Shown here one piece after another: positions 25,190 to 33,537 of a stretch of 64,000 nt of DNA. Positions within the stretch are counted from its first letter, which is position 1; the number at the start of each line of letters is the position of its first letter. The stretch covers positions 2,852,001 through 2,916,000 of the forward strand of contig NZ_CP082928.1 of NCBI RefSeq assembly GCF_023517795.1, given 5' to 3'. The notes beneath the pieces were generated by a model. The model made no database searches, was not told where the DNA came from, and saw only the letters and a program-made list of their open reading frames with translations. The translations under genes were made by a program, and so were the position numbers. The DNA is from Pseudomonas fulva (GTDB lineage Bacteria; Pseudomonadota; Gammaproteobacteria; Pseudomonadales; Pseudomonadaceae).

Positions 25190-26199
25190 ACATGGGTATC
25201 GATCTGTCGATCATCTGGGCGGTGATCATCGTCTTTGGCGTGATGATGTACGTGATCATGGACGGCTTCGATCTGGGCATCGGCATCCTCTTCCCGTTGG
25301 TGCCCGACAAGGGCGAGCGCGACGTGATGATGAACACCGTGGCCCCCGTGTGGGACGGCAACGAGACCTGGCTGGTGCTCGGCGGCGCCGGGCTGTTCGC
25401 GGCCTTTCCGCTGGCCTACTCGGTGGTACTCAGCGCCCTCTACCTGCCGCTGATGTTCATGCTGCTGGGCCTGGTGTTTCGCGGCGTGGCCTTCGAGTTT
25501 CGCTTCAAGGCCAAGGACCACAAGCGGCATATCTGGGACAAGGCGTTCATCGGCGGCTCCATCGCCGCAACCTTCTTCCAGGGCGTGGCGCTGGGCGCGT
25601 TCATCGAAGGCATCCCGGTCGAGGGGCGCGCCTTTGCCGGTGGCTCGCTGGACTGGCTGGCGCCGTTCCCGCTGTTCAGCGGCCTGGGGCTGATCGCCGC
25701 CTATGCACTGCTCGGCTGCACCTGGCTGATCATGAAGACCGAAGGTCGTCTGCAAAAGCAGATGCACGACCTGGCCCGGCCACTGGCCCTGGCGCTGCTG
25801 GCGGTGATTGGCATCGTCAGCCTGTGGACGCCACTGTCCCAGGCGAGTATCGCCGAGCGCTGGTTCACCTTCCCCAACCTGCTGTGGTTCGCCCCGGTGC
25901 CGCTGCTGGTGCTGGCGAGCTTCTTCTACCTGCTGCGCTCGGTGGCCAACCACGACAACAGCAAGCCGTTCGTGCTGACCCTGGTGCTGATCTTCCTCGG
26001 CTACAGCGGCCTGGGCATCAGCCTGTGGCCGAACATCGTGCCCGGCTCGCTGACCATCTGGCAGGCGGCCGCACCGCCGCAAAGTCAGGGCTTCGCGCTG
26101 GTCGGCGCGTTGCTGATCATCCCGATCATCCTCGTCTACACCGCCTGGAGCTACTACGTGTTCCGCGGTAAGGTCACGCCGGATCAGGGGTACCACTGA
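25186..26199 (+). CDS. cioB: Cytochrome bd-type quinol oxidase subunit II
   Basis: This 337-aa protein is the partner subunit of CioA. The N-terminal helix with WAVIIVFGVMMYVIMDGFDLGIG, then the NEVxxWDGNETWLVLGGAGL-type segment (here VWDGNETWLVLGGAGLFAAF), and FRGVAFEFRFKAKD are family hallmarks. Multiple membrane helices cover the rest. The start codon overlaps the cioA stop (ATGA); an alternative ATG two codons on is also possible. The stop overlaps the ATG of the 47-aa DUF2474 gene, so the three genes form one translationally coupled operon. Confidence 0.95.
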   Translation: MNMGIDLSIIWAVIIVFGVMMYVIMDGFDLGIGILFPLVPDKGERDVMMNTVAPVWDGNETWLVLGGAGLFAAFPLAYSVVLSALYLPLMFMLLGLVFRGVAFEFRFKAKDHKRHIWDKAFIGGSIAATFFQGVALGAFIEGIPVEGRAFAGGSLDWLAPFPLFSGLGLIAAYALLGCTWLIMKTEGRLQKQMHDLARPLALALLAVIGIVSLWTPLSQASIAERWFTFPNLLWFAPVPLLVLASFFYLLRSVANHDNSKPFVLTLVLIFLGYSGLGISLWPNIVPGSLTIWQAAAPPQSQGFALVGALLIIPIILVYTAWSYYVFRGKVTPDQGYH

Positions 26200-26342
26200 T
26201 GAACAACAGCAGCGAAAAGAAACCCCTCTGGCAACGCATCGCCTGGCTGGCCGGCATCTGGACGGTCAGCGTGCTGAGCCTGGGGCTGCTGTCCTATCTG
26301 TTGCGGCTGTTCATGAATGCGGCGGGGTTGAGTACGCCTTAG
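26199..26342 (+). CDS. DUF2474 small membrane protein of the cytochrome bd operon
   Basis: This 47-aa protein begins MNNSSEKKPLWQRIAWLAGI and has one membrane helix (about residues 17-38, WLAGIWTVSVLSLGLLSYLL) after a short basic N-terminus. Its start overlaps the cioB stop by one base. DUF2474 peptides are known next to CIO-type oxidases and take the place of CydX/CbdX, small subunits that stabilise the haem of bd oxidases. Whether this one does so is inference from position and form. Confidence 0.85.
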   Translation: MNNSSEKKPLWQRIAWLAGIWTVSVLSLGLLSYLLRLFMNAAGLSTP

Positions 26343-26687
26343 GCCAGTGGACCTTTCGGCTCGGCTTGGTGGGCGAACTTCGCGCCTGCGACCCGACCAT
26401 GCACCCTGCTGGTGCGCCTGACCCGTGTCGCTAGGAGGGTGCTGGCCAAATGCCGCCTTTTGCTACGCCTTGGCGGCGGTCGCCTTGCTGGCATCGTTTC
26501 TGCATTGCATCCCTCATACACATGCGCAGGGGCGCACCTCTGCAAGGCAACGACGCCTGAATGCACTGCAGCTTTCATTGCCGTGCATTCAGGCGTTTGT
26601 TTAGGGACGGGCCGCACTTCCTGAACTCGCGATGCCCTCGAGGGGGTAATCGGGATCCAGTTGTAGCGGTCAGCGGAGAATGAGTTC
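26343..26687. other. Intergenic region with a long perfect inverted repeat, no gene seen
   Basis: These 345 bp separate the oxidase operon from the chemotaxis gene. The notable feature is a 14-bp perfect inverted repeat (26553-26566 and 26583-26596). Open frames crossing the region on either strand are Arg/Pro-rich and not protein-like. No clear promoter for the downstream gene was recognised. Confidence 0.6.
26553..26604. terminator. Strong stem-loop, probable terminator of the oxidase operon
   Basis: ACGCCTGAATGCAC (26553-26566) pairs perfectly with GTGCATTCAGGCGT (26583-26596) around a 16-base loop. On the plus strand it is followed by TTGTTTA, a short T-rich tract. It lies about 210 bp after the DUF2474 gene. 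The stem is unusually long for a simple terminator, and a repeat-element origin is also possible. Confidence 0.5.
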
Positions 26688-27821
26688 ATGAAATGGCTTG
26701 GCTACCCGGCATTGCTATTGCTACGCGAACTGGGCATCGCCGGCATGCTGCGCAGTCTGCTCGGCATTGCCCTGGTAAGCAGCGCGCTGAGCCTGGCGGG
26801 TCACCCACATACGGCTGTTCTGCTGGCCTGGCTACTGTTCGCCTACCTGGCGATCTCCAGCCTATGGCTGCTGCGACGCGAGCTTCTGCTGTTGCAGGGC
26901 TATCAGGATCGTCACGCCGATCAGGCTGGCCGGGACCCCGCCGAGGATGATTGGGTATTGCTGCAATCGATCGGTCGAAGCTGGCAGCGCTGGCTCAACC
27001 GCGAGCGTCGCCAGCAGCAACTCCTGCAACAACGCCTCGACGAAATATCCCATTCCTCGCAGGAACTCGAACAGAGCTCCGTGCTGGTGACGCGCAATGC
27101 CGAAAACCAGAGCGACGCGGCGAGCACGGCGGCGGCTGCGGTCGAGCAGCTGAATGCCAGCATCGTCCAGGTGGCTGCGTTGGCGGAGCAGTCGCGGCAG
27201 AGCAGCCTGGTAGCCAGCGAGCAACTGAGTGACGGTATCGCGCGCCTCGGCGAGCTGGTTCAGCAGGTGGTGGAAATGAGCCGCCAGGCAGAAACCACCA
27301 ATGAGCTGATCCTGCTGCTGAACGCCAATTCGCAGATCATCAATCAGATGTCCGGCACTATCCGTGGCATCGCCGACCAGACCAATCTGCTGGCACTCAA
27401 CGCGGCGATTGAGGCCGCCCGCGCTGGAGACAGGGGGCGCGGCTTCACGATAGTCGCCGAGGAGGTCAGGCGCCTGGCGCTGCACAGCCAGGAATCGGCG
27501 GCCGAGATCAGCCGCAACATCGTCTCGGTACAACAGCATATCCAGAGCGCCACGGTGAAGGTGGCCGGCCTTAGCGAGCTGGCCCAACGCAGTGCGCAAA
27601 GCTCGAAGGCCGTGTGCAGCCTGCTCGACCAGGTTCAGCAGTGCACCTGGCAACTGACCGAGCAGGTCGAGCAGGTGGCCGTCAGCACCGAGCAGCAGGG
27701 CAAGGCGGTGACGGAAATCGCCGAACTCTCCGACCGCGTGCGCCAGGGTAATGTCGATAACCTCAAGGCCGCCGACCAGACCCGCACCATCGCCCATCAT
27801 CTGGCAAGCCTGACGGGTTGA
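26688..27821 (+). CDS. Methyl-accepting chemotaxis protein without a periplasmic sensor domain
   Basis: This 377-aa transducer has two membrane helices near the N-terminus (about residues 15-37 and 43-62) joined by only a few residues, so it has no sizeable periplasmic domain, and no HAMP domain is evident. The cytoplasmic part is a long coiled coil with the conserved hairpin tip [20 protein letters not shown] and the [16 protein letters not shown] segment that binds CheA and CheW. The stop overlaps the start of a NIT-domain gene (TGATG). It probably receives its signal from a partner protein or from the membrane itself. No C-terminal CheR-docking pentapeptide is seen. Confidence 0.9.
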   Translation: MKWLGYPALLLLRELGIAGMLRSLLGIALVSSALSLAGHPHTAVLLAWLLFAYLAISSLWLLRRELLLLQGYQDRHADQAGRDPAEDDWVLLQSIGRSWQRWLNRERRQQQLLQQRLDEISHSSQELEQSSVLVTRNAENQSDAASTAAAAVEQLNASIVQVAALAEQSRQSSLVASEQLSDGIARLGELVQQVVEMSRQAETTNELILLLNANSQIINQMSGTIRGIADQTNLLALNAAIEAARAGDRGRGFTIVAEEVRRLALHSQESAAEISRNIVSVQQHIQSATVKVAGLSELAQRSAQSSKAVCSLLDQVQQCTWQLTEQVEQVAVSTEQQGKAVTEIAELSDRVRQGNVDNLKAADQTRTIAHHLASLTG

Positions 27822-28669
27822 TGGCGATGGAGGGATGGTACGGATACGCCTCTGTGGTCTGCGTCCTGGTCAGCCTGGTGATGATGGTCTTGGCCCTGCA
27901 TCGCCGTCGGTTGCGCCAGAAACGGGCACATATTCGCGCGAACATTCGTCAGTTGGCGCTACTGCGCTCGCTGATCGCCGGCCTCCAGCGTCATCGCGGC
28001 CTGAGCAACGGCGTGCTCTGTGGCGATGCCGGGCTGAGCGACGAGCTGGCCGCCACCCGGCGGTCGCTCGAAGAGCAGATGCGCATTGCCGCAACCTTCA
28101 ACGGCAGTCACGCCGCTGGATGGGGTGGCCTGATCGATCACTGGTCGCGCCTGCAGGAAGGGCGCAGCACCAACGCAGCCAACAACCTGGCGCAGCATCA
28201 CCTGATCATTCGCAACAGCATCTTCCTGATGGAAGACGTGGCCAGCGAGATCGACCTCAGTGAAGGCCGTAGCGATTTCGCCTATTTGCCGTGTATCTGG
28301 CGCGAGGTGGTGCAGGCCGCGGAATGGGCCGGCCAAGCCCGGGCGTTGGGGACCGGCATCGCCGCTGCAGGAAAGAGCAGTGCCGAGCAGCGCATACGCC
28401 TGCGCTTTCTCTACCAGAAGATCGAGCAACTGGCTGGCGACGCCTTTGCCACTCTGCAGGCGGAGCGTCACCTGTTTCAACTGGCCCGGCGCCAGCAGGC
28501 GATCGAGGCGTTTCTGTTGTGCATCGAGCAGGAGCTGCTCGGCCGGGAACAACCGAGCATTGCGGCGAAACGCTATTTCCAGCATGCCACCCTGGCCATC
28601 GAGGAGTTGTTGGGCCTCGTCGATACGGCCTTGCTGCAACTGCAGCCGCAGCCCCTGAAGGGTGGTTGA
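27821..28669 (+). CDS. NIT (nitrate/nitrite-sensing) domain protein, single-pass, probably cytoplasmic
   Basis: This 282-aa protein has one membrane helix (about residues 9-26) followed at once by HRRRLRQKR, which by the positive-inside rule puts the rest in the cytoplasm. The body matches the NIT sensor domain: LLRSLIAGLQRHRGLSNGVL, then LEEQMRIAATFN, and NLAQHHLIIRNSIFLMEDVA. NIT domains bind nitrate or nitrite in the regulator NasR and in some transducers. The ATG at 27821 overlaps the stop of the chemotaxis gene; a TTG three bases earlier is possible. Coupling to a transducer that lacks its own sensor suggests a two-protein receptor. There is no output domain of its own. Confidence 0.78.
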   Translation: MAMEGWYGYASVVCVLVSLVMMVLALHRRRLRQKRAHIRANIRQLALLRSLIAGLQRHRGLSNGVLCGDAGLSDELAATRRSLEEQMRIAATFNGSHAAGWGGLIDHWSRLQEGRSTNAANNLAQHHLIIRNSIFLMEDVASEIDLSEGRSDFAYLPCIWREVVQAAEWAGQARALGTGIAAAGKSSAEQRIRLRFLYQKIEQLAGDAFATLQAERHLFQLARRQQAIEAFLLCIEQELLGREQPSIAAKRYFQHATLAIEELLGLVDTALLQLQPQPLKGG

Positions 28670-28687
28670 TCGCTGGTTCGCGTGCCC

Positions 28688-29476
28688 TTACTGCCCCGGC
28701 ACGGCCAGCCAGTGGTCAAGGGTTTTCTGATAAGCGCCGGTGGCCTTGCTCAGGTGCAACCACTGATCGACGTAGCTTTTCCAGGCCATATCGTCGCGGG
28801 GCAGCAGGTAGGCCTTCTCACTGTATTGCATGTAGTTCTTCGGGTTGACGGCGCACAGGCCGGGCATGCGTTTCTGCTGATACAGGGCCTCGGACGTGTC
28901 GGTGATCATCACGTCGGCGCGCTTATCCAGCAGCTCCTGGAAGATGGTCTTGTTGTCGTGGAAGTTCAGCTGGGCCTCTGGCAGATAGGCTCGCGCAAAG
29001 GCTTCGTTGGTGCCGCCGGCCGGCTCGATCAGGCGTACCTCTGGCCTGTTGATCTGCTCGACGGTCTGGTAACGCGACACGTCTTCGCAGCGCACCAGGG
29101 GAATCTTGCCGTCCACATCCAGGGTGCTGCTGAAAAAGGCCTTCTTCTGGCGCTCCAGCGTCACCGAAATACCGCCCATGCCGATATCGCACTTGCCTGC
29201 CACCATATCCGGCATCAAGGTCTTCCAGGTGGTCGGCACCCACTGCACCTTCACCCCAAGGCTCTGCGCGAGGGACTGGGCCATCTCGATATCGATGCCC
29301 TCGTACCCACCGTCTTGGCGCAGAAAGGTATAGGGCTTGTAATCGCCGGTGGTGCACACCGCCAGTTGCCCTTTCTCCAGTACCTTGTCCAGATGCGATG
29401 GCGTTTGCTGAGCCTGGGCAAAACCTGAGAGTCCGATAAGCACGGTGGTGATGGCGCTGATTTTTAGATTTTTCAT
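28688..29476 (-). CDS. PheC-like periplasmic solute-binding fold protein (cyclohexadienyl dehydratase family)
   Basis: This 262-aa protein has a signal peptide (residues 1-22, ending AQA) and a periplasmic binding protein type II fold. From memory it aligns along its length with Pseudomonas PheC: CTTGDYKPYTF, IDIEMAQSLAQSLGVKVQWV, MGGISVTLERQKKAFFS, PAGGTNEAFARAYL, and EKAYLLPRDD. PheC converts prephenate and arogenate to phenylpyruvate and phenylalanine. The position of its general acid (Glu173 in the P. aeruginosa enzyme, as I recall) corresponds to the Glu in TDTSEAL here. No transporter genes are adjacent, which favours an enzyme over an ABC binding protein. Start at 29476 is chosen because it begins the signal peptide. 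Confidence 0.72.
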   Translation of the reverse strand: MKNLKISAITTVLIGLSGFAQAQQTPSHLDKVLEKGQLAVCTTGDYKPYTFLRQDGGYEGIDIEMAQSLAQSLGVKVQWVPTTWKTLMPDMVAGKCDIGMGGISVTLERQKKAFFSSTLDVDGKIPLVRCEDVSRYQTVEQINRPEVRLIEPAGGTNEAFARAYLPEAQLNFHDNKTIFQELLDKRADVMITDTSEALYQQKRMPGLCAVNPKNYMQYSEKAYLLPRDDMAWKSYVDQWLHLSKATGAYQKTLDHWLAVPGQ

Positions 29477-29905
29477 GGTAGGAAGACTCGCGGTTAAAGG
29501 CGGTAAGCGAGGGCACAAGGTAAGGATAAGGGCCTGGAGCGGCAAGGCCCGGAGAAGACTTGTGTTCCGAGCCGGTGCTTTGAGTGCGGTGAACCAGCTT
29601 CGTGTTATCGACCTACGGGAATCAGCTCTGTAGGGCATACTGGGCGGCGATCCATTCGCGAAGCAGTGCGCCTTGGAGCGCGGGGCTCCGGTTGTGGTGC
29701 CGAACCAGGCATGAGTCGGCGGACTATTCGCTGTGGTTGCGAGCGGCCGGCGTTCCGTTTCCGCCCCAGAGGTTAAAATAGGGGGCTCCAGCACTGCGCC
29801 AGCAAATAGCCATCCGTCTGCGACGTACTCACAACCTTTCTGGTTGCCCCATCCCGCCAATCCTTCCCATACTGCCTCCCTATGCCGCCTACCAAGGGAG
29901 CCTCC
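29477..29905. other. Divergent intergenic region, no gene seen
   Basis: About 430 bp lie between the leftward PheC-like gene and the rightward tldD-like gene, so both promoters should be here. I see no protein-like frame, RNA gene or terminator. A GCGGCCGGCGTTCCG stretch near 29740 has a near match (GCGGCCGGCGTCCCG) near 33400, in front of the LacI gene, possibly the remains of a common repeat. Confidence 0.5.
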
Positions 29906-31348
29906 ATGTTCGCCATCAGCGAAACCCTAGAACGCCGCTTCGCCGCCCTGCATTGCACCGCCGATTTCTGGTCGCTGCGCCATGTGCGGGAAACCACCGA
30001 GCGCTATGGGGTGCGCCGTAATGTGGCGCGGGCGCCGTCGTTTGCCGACGATGCGGGCGCCATGCTCAGCGTGCGCGTCGCTGGCGTGGAGGCTTATGCG
30101 GCGACCAGCGATCTCAGCCAGGCCGGCTTGCAGGCGGCGCTCGACAAGGCCGAGGCGTTGGCGCGGCAGCTGGCGGGGCGCAATCTGCTCGATCTGCATG
30201 AGCTACCGGTGCCTCATCAGCAGGCCGATGACGTGATGCCTGGCTACCAGCGCAGCCTGGCCAGCCCGGCCCACTGGTACGAGCTGCTGGCGGCGGAGTC
30301 GGCGCGGGTACCGCGGGATGGGCGGCTGGTGGACTGGTACGCCGGGCTGACCTTTACCGCCACCGAGCAGATTTACCTGAACAGCGTCGGCGCCCGTCTG
30401 CGCCGCGCCCAGCATTACGTCTTCCCGCAGCTGGGCGTTACCGCCAGCGATGGCGCCGACAGCCAGAGCCGCAGCTTTGGCGGCACTCATCTCGCGCGCC
30501 AGGGCGGTGCCGAGGTGATCGATGAACTTGGCCTGGTCGGCACCGCCAGCCGTATTGCCGACGAGGCACTGCAATTGCTGCTGGCACCCAACACACCGAG
30601 CGGCCATCGCGATCTGCTGCTGATGCCGGACCAGATGATCCTGCAGATCCACGAGTCCATCGGCCATCCGCTGGAGCTGGATCGCATCCTGGGTGACGAG
30701 CGCAATTTCGCCGGCACCAGCTTTATTCGCCAGGAGGATTTCGGCCGTTATCAGTACGGCTCGGCGCTGCTCAACGTGACCTTCGACCCGACGGTGGCGG
30801 GCGAGCTGGCCAGCTATCGCCATGACGACGACGGCACCCCGGCGCAGCGCGAATACCTGATCCGCGAGGGCATCCTGCAGCGGCCGCTTGGCGGTGCGCT
30901 GTCGCAGTGGCGCAGTGGGCTTGAAGGCGTGGCCAACAGCCGCGCCTGCAGCTGGAACCGGCCGACCCTGGATCGTATGGCCAACCTCAATGTCGAGCCC
31001 GGCACCCAGCGCCTGGAGCAACTGATCGGCGGCATCGAACGCGGCATTCTGATGAGCAACAACCGCTCCTGGTCGATCGATGACGCGCGCAACAAATTCC
31101 AGTTCGGCTGCGAGTGGGGCCGCCTGATCGAGAACGGCGAACTCAAGGGTGTGGTGAAGAACCCCAATTACCGCGGCATCTCCGCGCAGTTCTGGCGCAA
31201 CCTCAAGGCGGTCGGCGATGCCAGTACCTTCGAGGTGCTGGGCACGCCGTATTGCGGCAAGGGCGAGCCGAACCAGGTGATCCGCGTCGGGCATGCCACT
31301 CCGGCGTGCGTGTTCGCCGATGTCGACGTATTTGGAGGGGCAGCCTGA
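29906..31348 (+). CDS. TldD-family metalloprotease
   Basis: This 480-aa protein is the catalytic type of the TldD/TldE (PmbA) pair, which cleaves unfolded peptides in a heterodimer and processes microcin B17 and CcdA in E. coli. The zinc motif HESIGHPLELDR (HExxxH, first His about residue 249) is intact. Other family segments are FGGTHLARQGG and LMSNNRSWSIDDARNKFQFG near the C-terminus. The start at 29906 follows AAGGGAG; an in-frame ATG 24 bases earlier lacks a ribosome-binding site. It overlaps the next gene, a TldE-type partner, by one base. This pair is separate in sequence from the classic tldD/pmbA genes and is probably a second set. Confidence 0.88.
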   Translation: MFAISETLERRFAALHCTADFWSLRHVRETTERYGVRRNVARAPSFADDAGAMLSVRVAGVEAYAATSDLSQAGLQAALDKAEALARQLAGRNLLDLHELPVPHQQADDVMPGYQRSLASPAHWYELLAAESARVPRDGRLVDWYAGLTFTATEQIYLNSVGARLRRAQHYVFPQLGVTASDGADSQSRSFGGTHLARQGGAEVIDELGLVGTASRIADEALQLLLAPNTPSGHRDLLLMPDQMILQIHESIGHPLELDRILGDERNFAGTSFIRQEDFGRYQYGSALLNVTFDPTVAGELASYRHDDDGTPAQREYLIREGILQRPLGGALSQWRSGLEGVANSRACSWNRPTLDRMANLNVEPGTQRLEQLIGGIERGILMSNNRSWSIDDARNKFQFGCEWGRLIENGELKGVVKNPNYRGISAQFWRNLKAVGDASTFEVLGTPYCGKGEPNQVIRVGHATPACVFADVDVFGGAA

Positions 31349-32667
31349 TGAACGCACGTCAACATTTCGAGGCGTTGCTCGCGCACTTGGACAGCCAGTT
31401 GCAGGCCGGCGAAGGCTTTACCCTGGAGTACCAGGCCGAGGCTTCGGACTTTATCCGCTTCAACCATGCCCGCGTGCGCCAGGCCGGCCAGGTCCAGCAG
31501 GTGTACGCCACCCTGGCGCTGTACCAGGGCGAGCGGCATGGCGACTTCGAACTGGCCCTGAGCGGGGTGATCGATGACGACCTGACGCGCCTTGACCAGG
31601 CGTTACAGCGCCTGCGTGCGGTATTGCCGACGCTCGCCGACGACCCGTACCTGCGCCTGAATCGCGAAGCCTGGCGCGGCGAGACGGCGACGGGTGAGGC
31701 GGTTCAGCACAGCGAGGCGGCCATCGCCCAGATCAATGAAGCGGCCGCCGGGCTGGACCTGGTCGGCTTCTACGCCGCCGGGCCGCAGTACCAGGGCTTC
31801 GCCAGTTCCTGGGGCGCCTTCGGCTGGCACGGGGCGAGCAGCTTCAACTTCGAGTTCAGCCTGTTCCACGACAACGGCCAGGCGGTTAAAAGCAGCTACG
31901 CCGGTGAGCAATGGGATGCCCAGGCCTTCGCCCGTAAACTGGCGTTCGCCCGTGAGCAACTGGAGCACCTGGGCAAACCCGCCCATGATTTGAAGCCAGG
32001 GGCGTATCGCGCCTATCTCACACCAGCGGCGCTGGAGGAGTTGTTCGGGTTGTTCGCCTGGGGCTTTTCCGCCGAAGCACTGGCCACCGGTGGCAGCCCG
32101 CTGCAGCGGCTGTTCGCCGGCAGCGCCAGCCTGAGCGACAAGGTGACGCTAGACGAGCGCATCGAAGGCGGCCTGGCGCCGGCCTTCACCCGCGAAGGGC
32201 CACGCCAGCCACTACGGTTGGTCAGTCAGGGCAAGGCGGGCGAGCGCCTGGTCAGCTCGCGCAGTGCCGCCGAGCACGGGCTGATCGCCAATGGCGCGGG
32301 CAGCGGCGAGTACCCGTTCTCGCTGCAGCTGCACGGCGGCGAGCTGGAGGAGGGCGAGATCCTGCAGCGCCTCGGCACCGGGCTGTATATCGGCAACCTG
32401 TGGTACAGCAACTTCTCCGACCTGCCGGCCGGGCGCCTGACCGGCATGACCCGCTTCGCCACCTTCTGGGTCGAGGACGGTCGCATCCAGGCGCCAGTGA
32501 ACACCATGCGCTTCGACGACTCGCTGTTCGACTTCCTCGGCGCGAACCTGGAAGCCCTGACCCGTGAACCGGAGCTGCTGCTGCCCAGCGGCACCTACGG
32601 CGCCCGGCAGACCGGCTCGATGGCGCTGCCCGGCGCCTTGCTGTCGCGGTTTACCCTGACGCTTTAA
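31348..32667 (+). CDS. TldE/PmbA-family partner protein
   Basis: This 439-aa protein is coupled to the TldD-type gene by a stop/start overlap and lacks the HExxxH zinc motif, as TldE/PmbA proteins do. It shows the family two-part layout: an N-terminal domain with QAEASDFIRFNHARVRQAG, and a C-terminal domain with GTGLYIGNLWYSNFSDLPAG and RFATFWVEDGRIQAPVNTMR. In the known heterodimer TldE forms the other half of the chamber around the TldD active site. Start at 31348 is chosen from the overlap and the family N-terminus. Confidence 0.87.
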   Translation: MNARQHFEALLAHLDSQLQAGEGFTLEYQAEASDFIRFNHARVRQAGQVQQVYATLALYQGERHGDFELALSGVIDDDLTRLDQALQRLRAVLPTLADDPYLRLNREAWRGETATGEAVQHSEAAIAQINEAAAGLDLVGFYAAGPQYQGFASSWGAFGWHGASSFNFEFSLFHDNGQAVKSSYAGEQWDAQAFARKLAFAREQLEHLGKPAHDLKPGAYRAYLTPAALEELFGLFAWGFSAEALATGGSPLQRLFAGSASLSDKVTLDERIEGGLAPAFTREGPRQPLRLVSQGKAGERLVSSRSAAEHGLIANGAGSGEYPFSLQLHGGELEEGEILQRLGTGLYIGNLWYSNFSDLPAGRLTGMTRFATFWVEDGRIQAPVNTMRFDDSLFDFLGANLEALTREPELLLPSGTYGARQTGSMALPGALLSRFTLTL

Positions 32668-32742
32668 GGGACGCATCCCTGGGTATCGCCAGCCGCATGC
32701 TGAACAACACTCATCCAGCATTTGCCGTATCCACAATGAGGC

Positions 32743-33039
32743 TCACTCGAGCATATGAGCGCGCAGCACACGCTCTTCTCGCATGATGTGGATGATAAAA
32801 ACCGTTGTATCCGAGGCGCGGTAGAAAACCCGGCAGGGTAGGACAACGATTTCGCGATACACCGAGTTTGGCAGCTCATCCGGGACGCGGCCCGACAAAG
32901 GGAACTCCGCCAAACGCCCGACCGCTTCAACCACCTTGCTGACCAACGCGCGAGCGGCATCGGGTTTGTCGAGCGCGATGTAGTGCGCCAGCTCGTCGAG
33001 TTGCTGGAAGGCCGGATTGGTCCAAACTATTTCAGCCAT
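32743..33039 (-). CDS. RelE/ParE-type toxin
   Basis: This 98-aa protein has the ParE/RelE superfamily pattern: WTNPAFQQLDELAHYIALDKPDAAR at the start (described in part), a central FPLSGRVPDEL, YREIVVLPCRVFYR, and the C-terminal strand FIIHIMREER. It follows a Phd/YefM-type antitoxin and overlaps its end by 13 bp, the usual antitoxin-first order. Subfamily (gyrase poison or mRNA cleaver) cannot be settled from sequence; the layout is closer to ParE. Confidence 0.9.
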   Translation of the reverse strand: MAEIVWTNPAFQQLDELAHYIALDKPDAARALVSKVVEAVGRLAEFPLSGRVPDELPNSVYREIVVLPCRVFYRASDTTVFIIHIMREERVLRAHMLE

Positions 33040-33284
33040 TTGCCCAGCCGTTCCTTAGCCTGTTCATGGCTGACGATATTGCCTTCGACCACGGCTCGTT
33101 CCCCTTGGGCCAGCGCATCCAGCAGTGCAAGGCGCTTCTGCATGAACTGGTAGTCATCGACATCCACCAGATAAGCCGATGGCATACCGTGCTCGGTGAT
33201 CAGCACGGGCTCTTTGGATTCGTGAAGATCGGCAAGGATCTTGGTGGCCTGTCGCTTCAGGTTGGTGACCAGCTCGACTTTCAT
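33027..33284 (-). CDS. Phd/YefM-type antitoxin
   Basis: This 85-aa protein starts MKVELVTNLKRQATKILADL and continues with KEPVLITEHGMPSAYLVDVDDY, the typical Phd/YefM DNA-binding and dimerisation region. The C-terminal part (residues 60-85) should wrap the toxin. Start at 33284 gives the standard N-terminus; an in-frame ATG 72 bases upstream adds unrelated sequence. It would neutralise the ParE-type toxin encoded directly downstream and repress the pair. A short inverted repeat, AAGTATCACTAAAGTGGCACTT, partly symmetrical, lies upstream and may hold the operator. Confidence 0.9.
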   Translation of the reverse strand: MKVELVTNLKRQATKILADLHESKEPVLITEHGMPSAYLVDVDDYQFMQKRLALLDALAQGERAVVEGNIVSHEQAKERLGKWLK

Positions 33285-33511
33285 GGCGGGGGCTCGGTGC
33301 AAGAATGAAAGTGCCACTTTAGTGATACTTCCCTCTTCGGGCAATGATTGGTCCATGGGGAGTGCTTGGTTGGACTGGCGGCCTGTTCGCTTCGCTACAA
33401 GCGGCCGGCGTCCCGGTCCGCACTACGCAGAATCAGAAGGCGCGGGCTGAAACCGAACTGTCATCCCCGTGTCGCGCGACTGCCATCTGCGCTCGCTAAG
33501 TTGCTCGCCAA

Positions 33512-33525
33512 TGAGATCGATCTCA
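33512..33525. promoter_or_regulatory. Palindromic operator candidate for the LacI-family regulator
   Basis: TGAGATCGATCTCA is a perfect 14-bp palindrome with a central CG, the form of LacI-family operators. It ends 12 bases before the regulator's start codon, so binding would block its transcription. No second copy was seen before the transport genes, which overlap the regulator gene and so probably share the same control. Confidence 0.5.
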
Positions 33526-33537
33526 AGGCGAGCGAGC

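Noticed and set aside
25056..26196. Minus-strand and alternate-frame open frames over cioAB
   Set aside because: The plus-strand frames encode clear membrane oxidase subunits; the shadows are His/Gln/Arg-rich and not protein-like.
26339..26689. Possible 116-aa minus-strand protein between the DUF2474 gene and the chemotaxis gene
   Set aside because: Composition is Arg/Pro-rich, no ribosome-binding site or family was seen, and the frame crosses a long inverted repeat better explained as a terminator or repeat.
28682..29428. 248-aa plus-strand frame opposite the PheC-like gene
   Set aside because: The minus-strand protein has a signal peptide and full-length family match; the plus-strand frame has neither.
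29739..33415. GCGGCCGGCGT(T/C)CCG occurring at about 29740 and 33400 as a repeat family
   Set aside because: Only two short GC-rich matches without shared flanks or hairpins; chance is not excluded.
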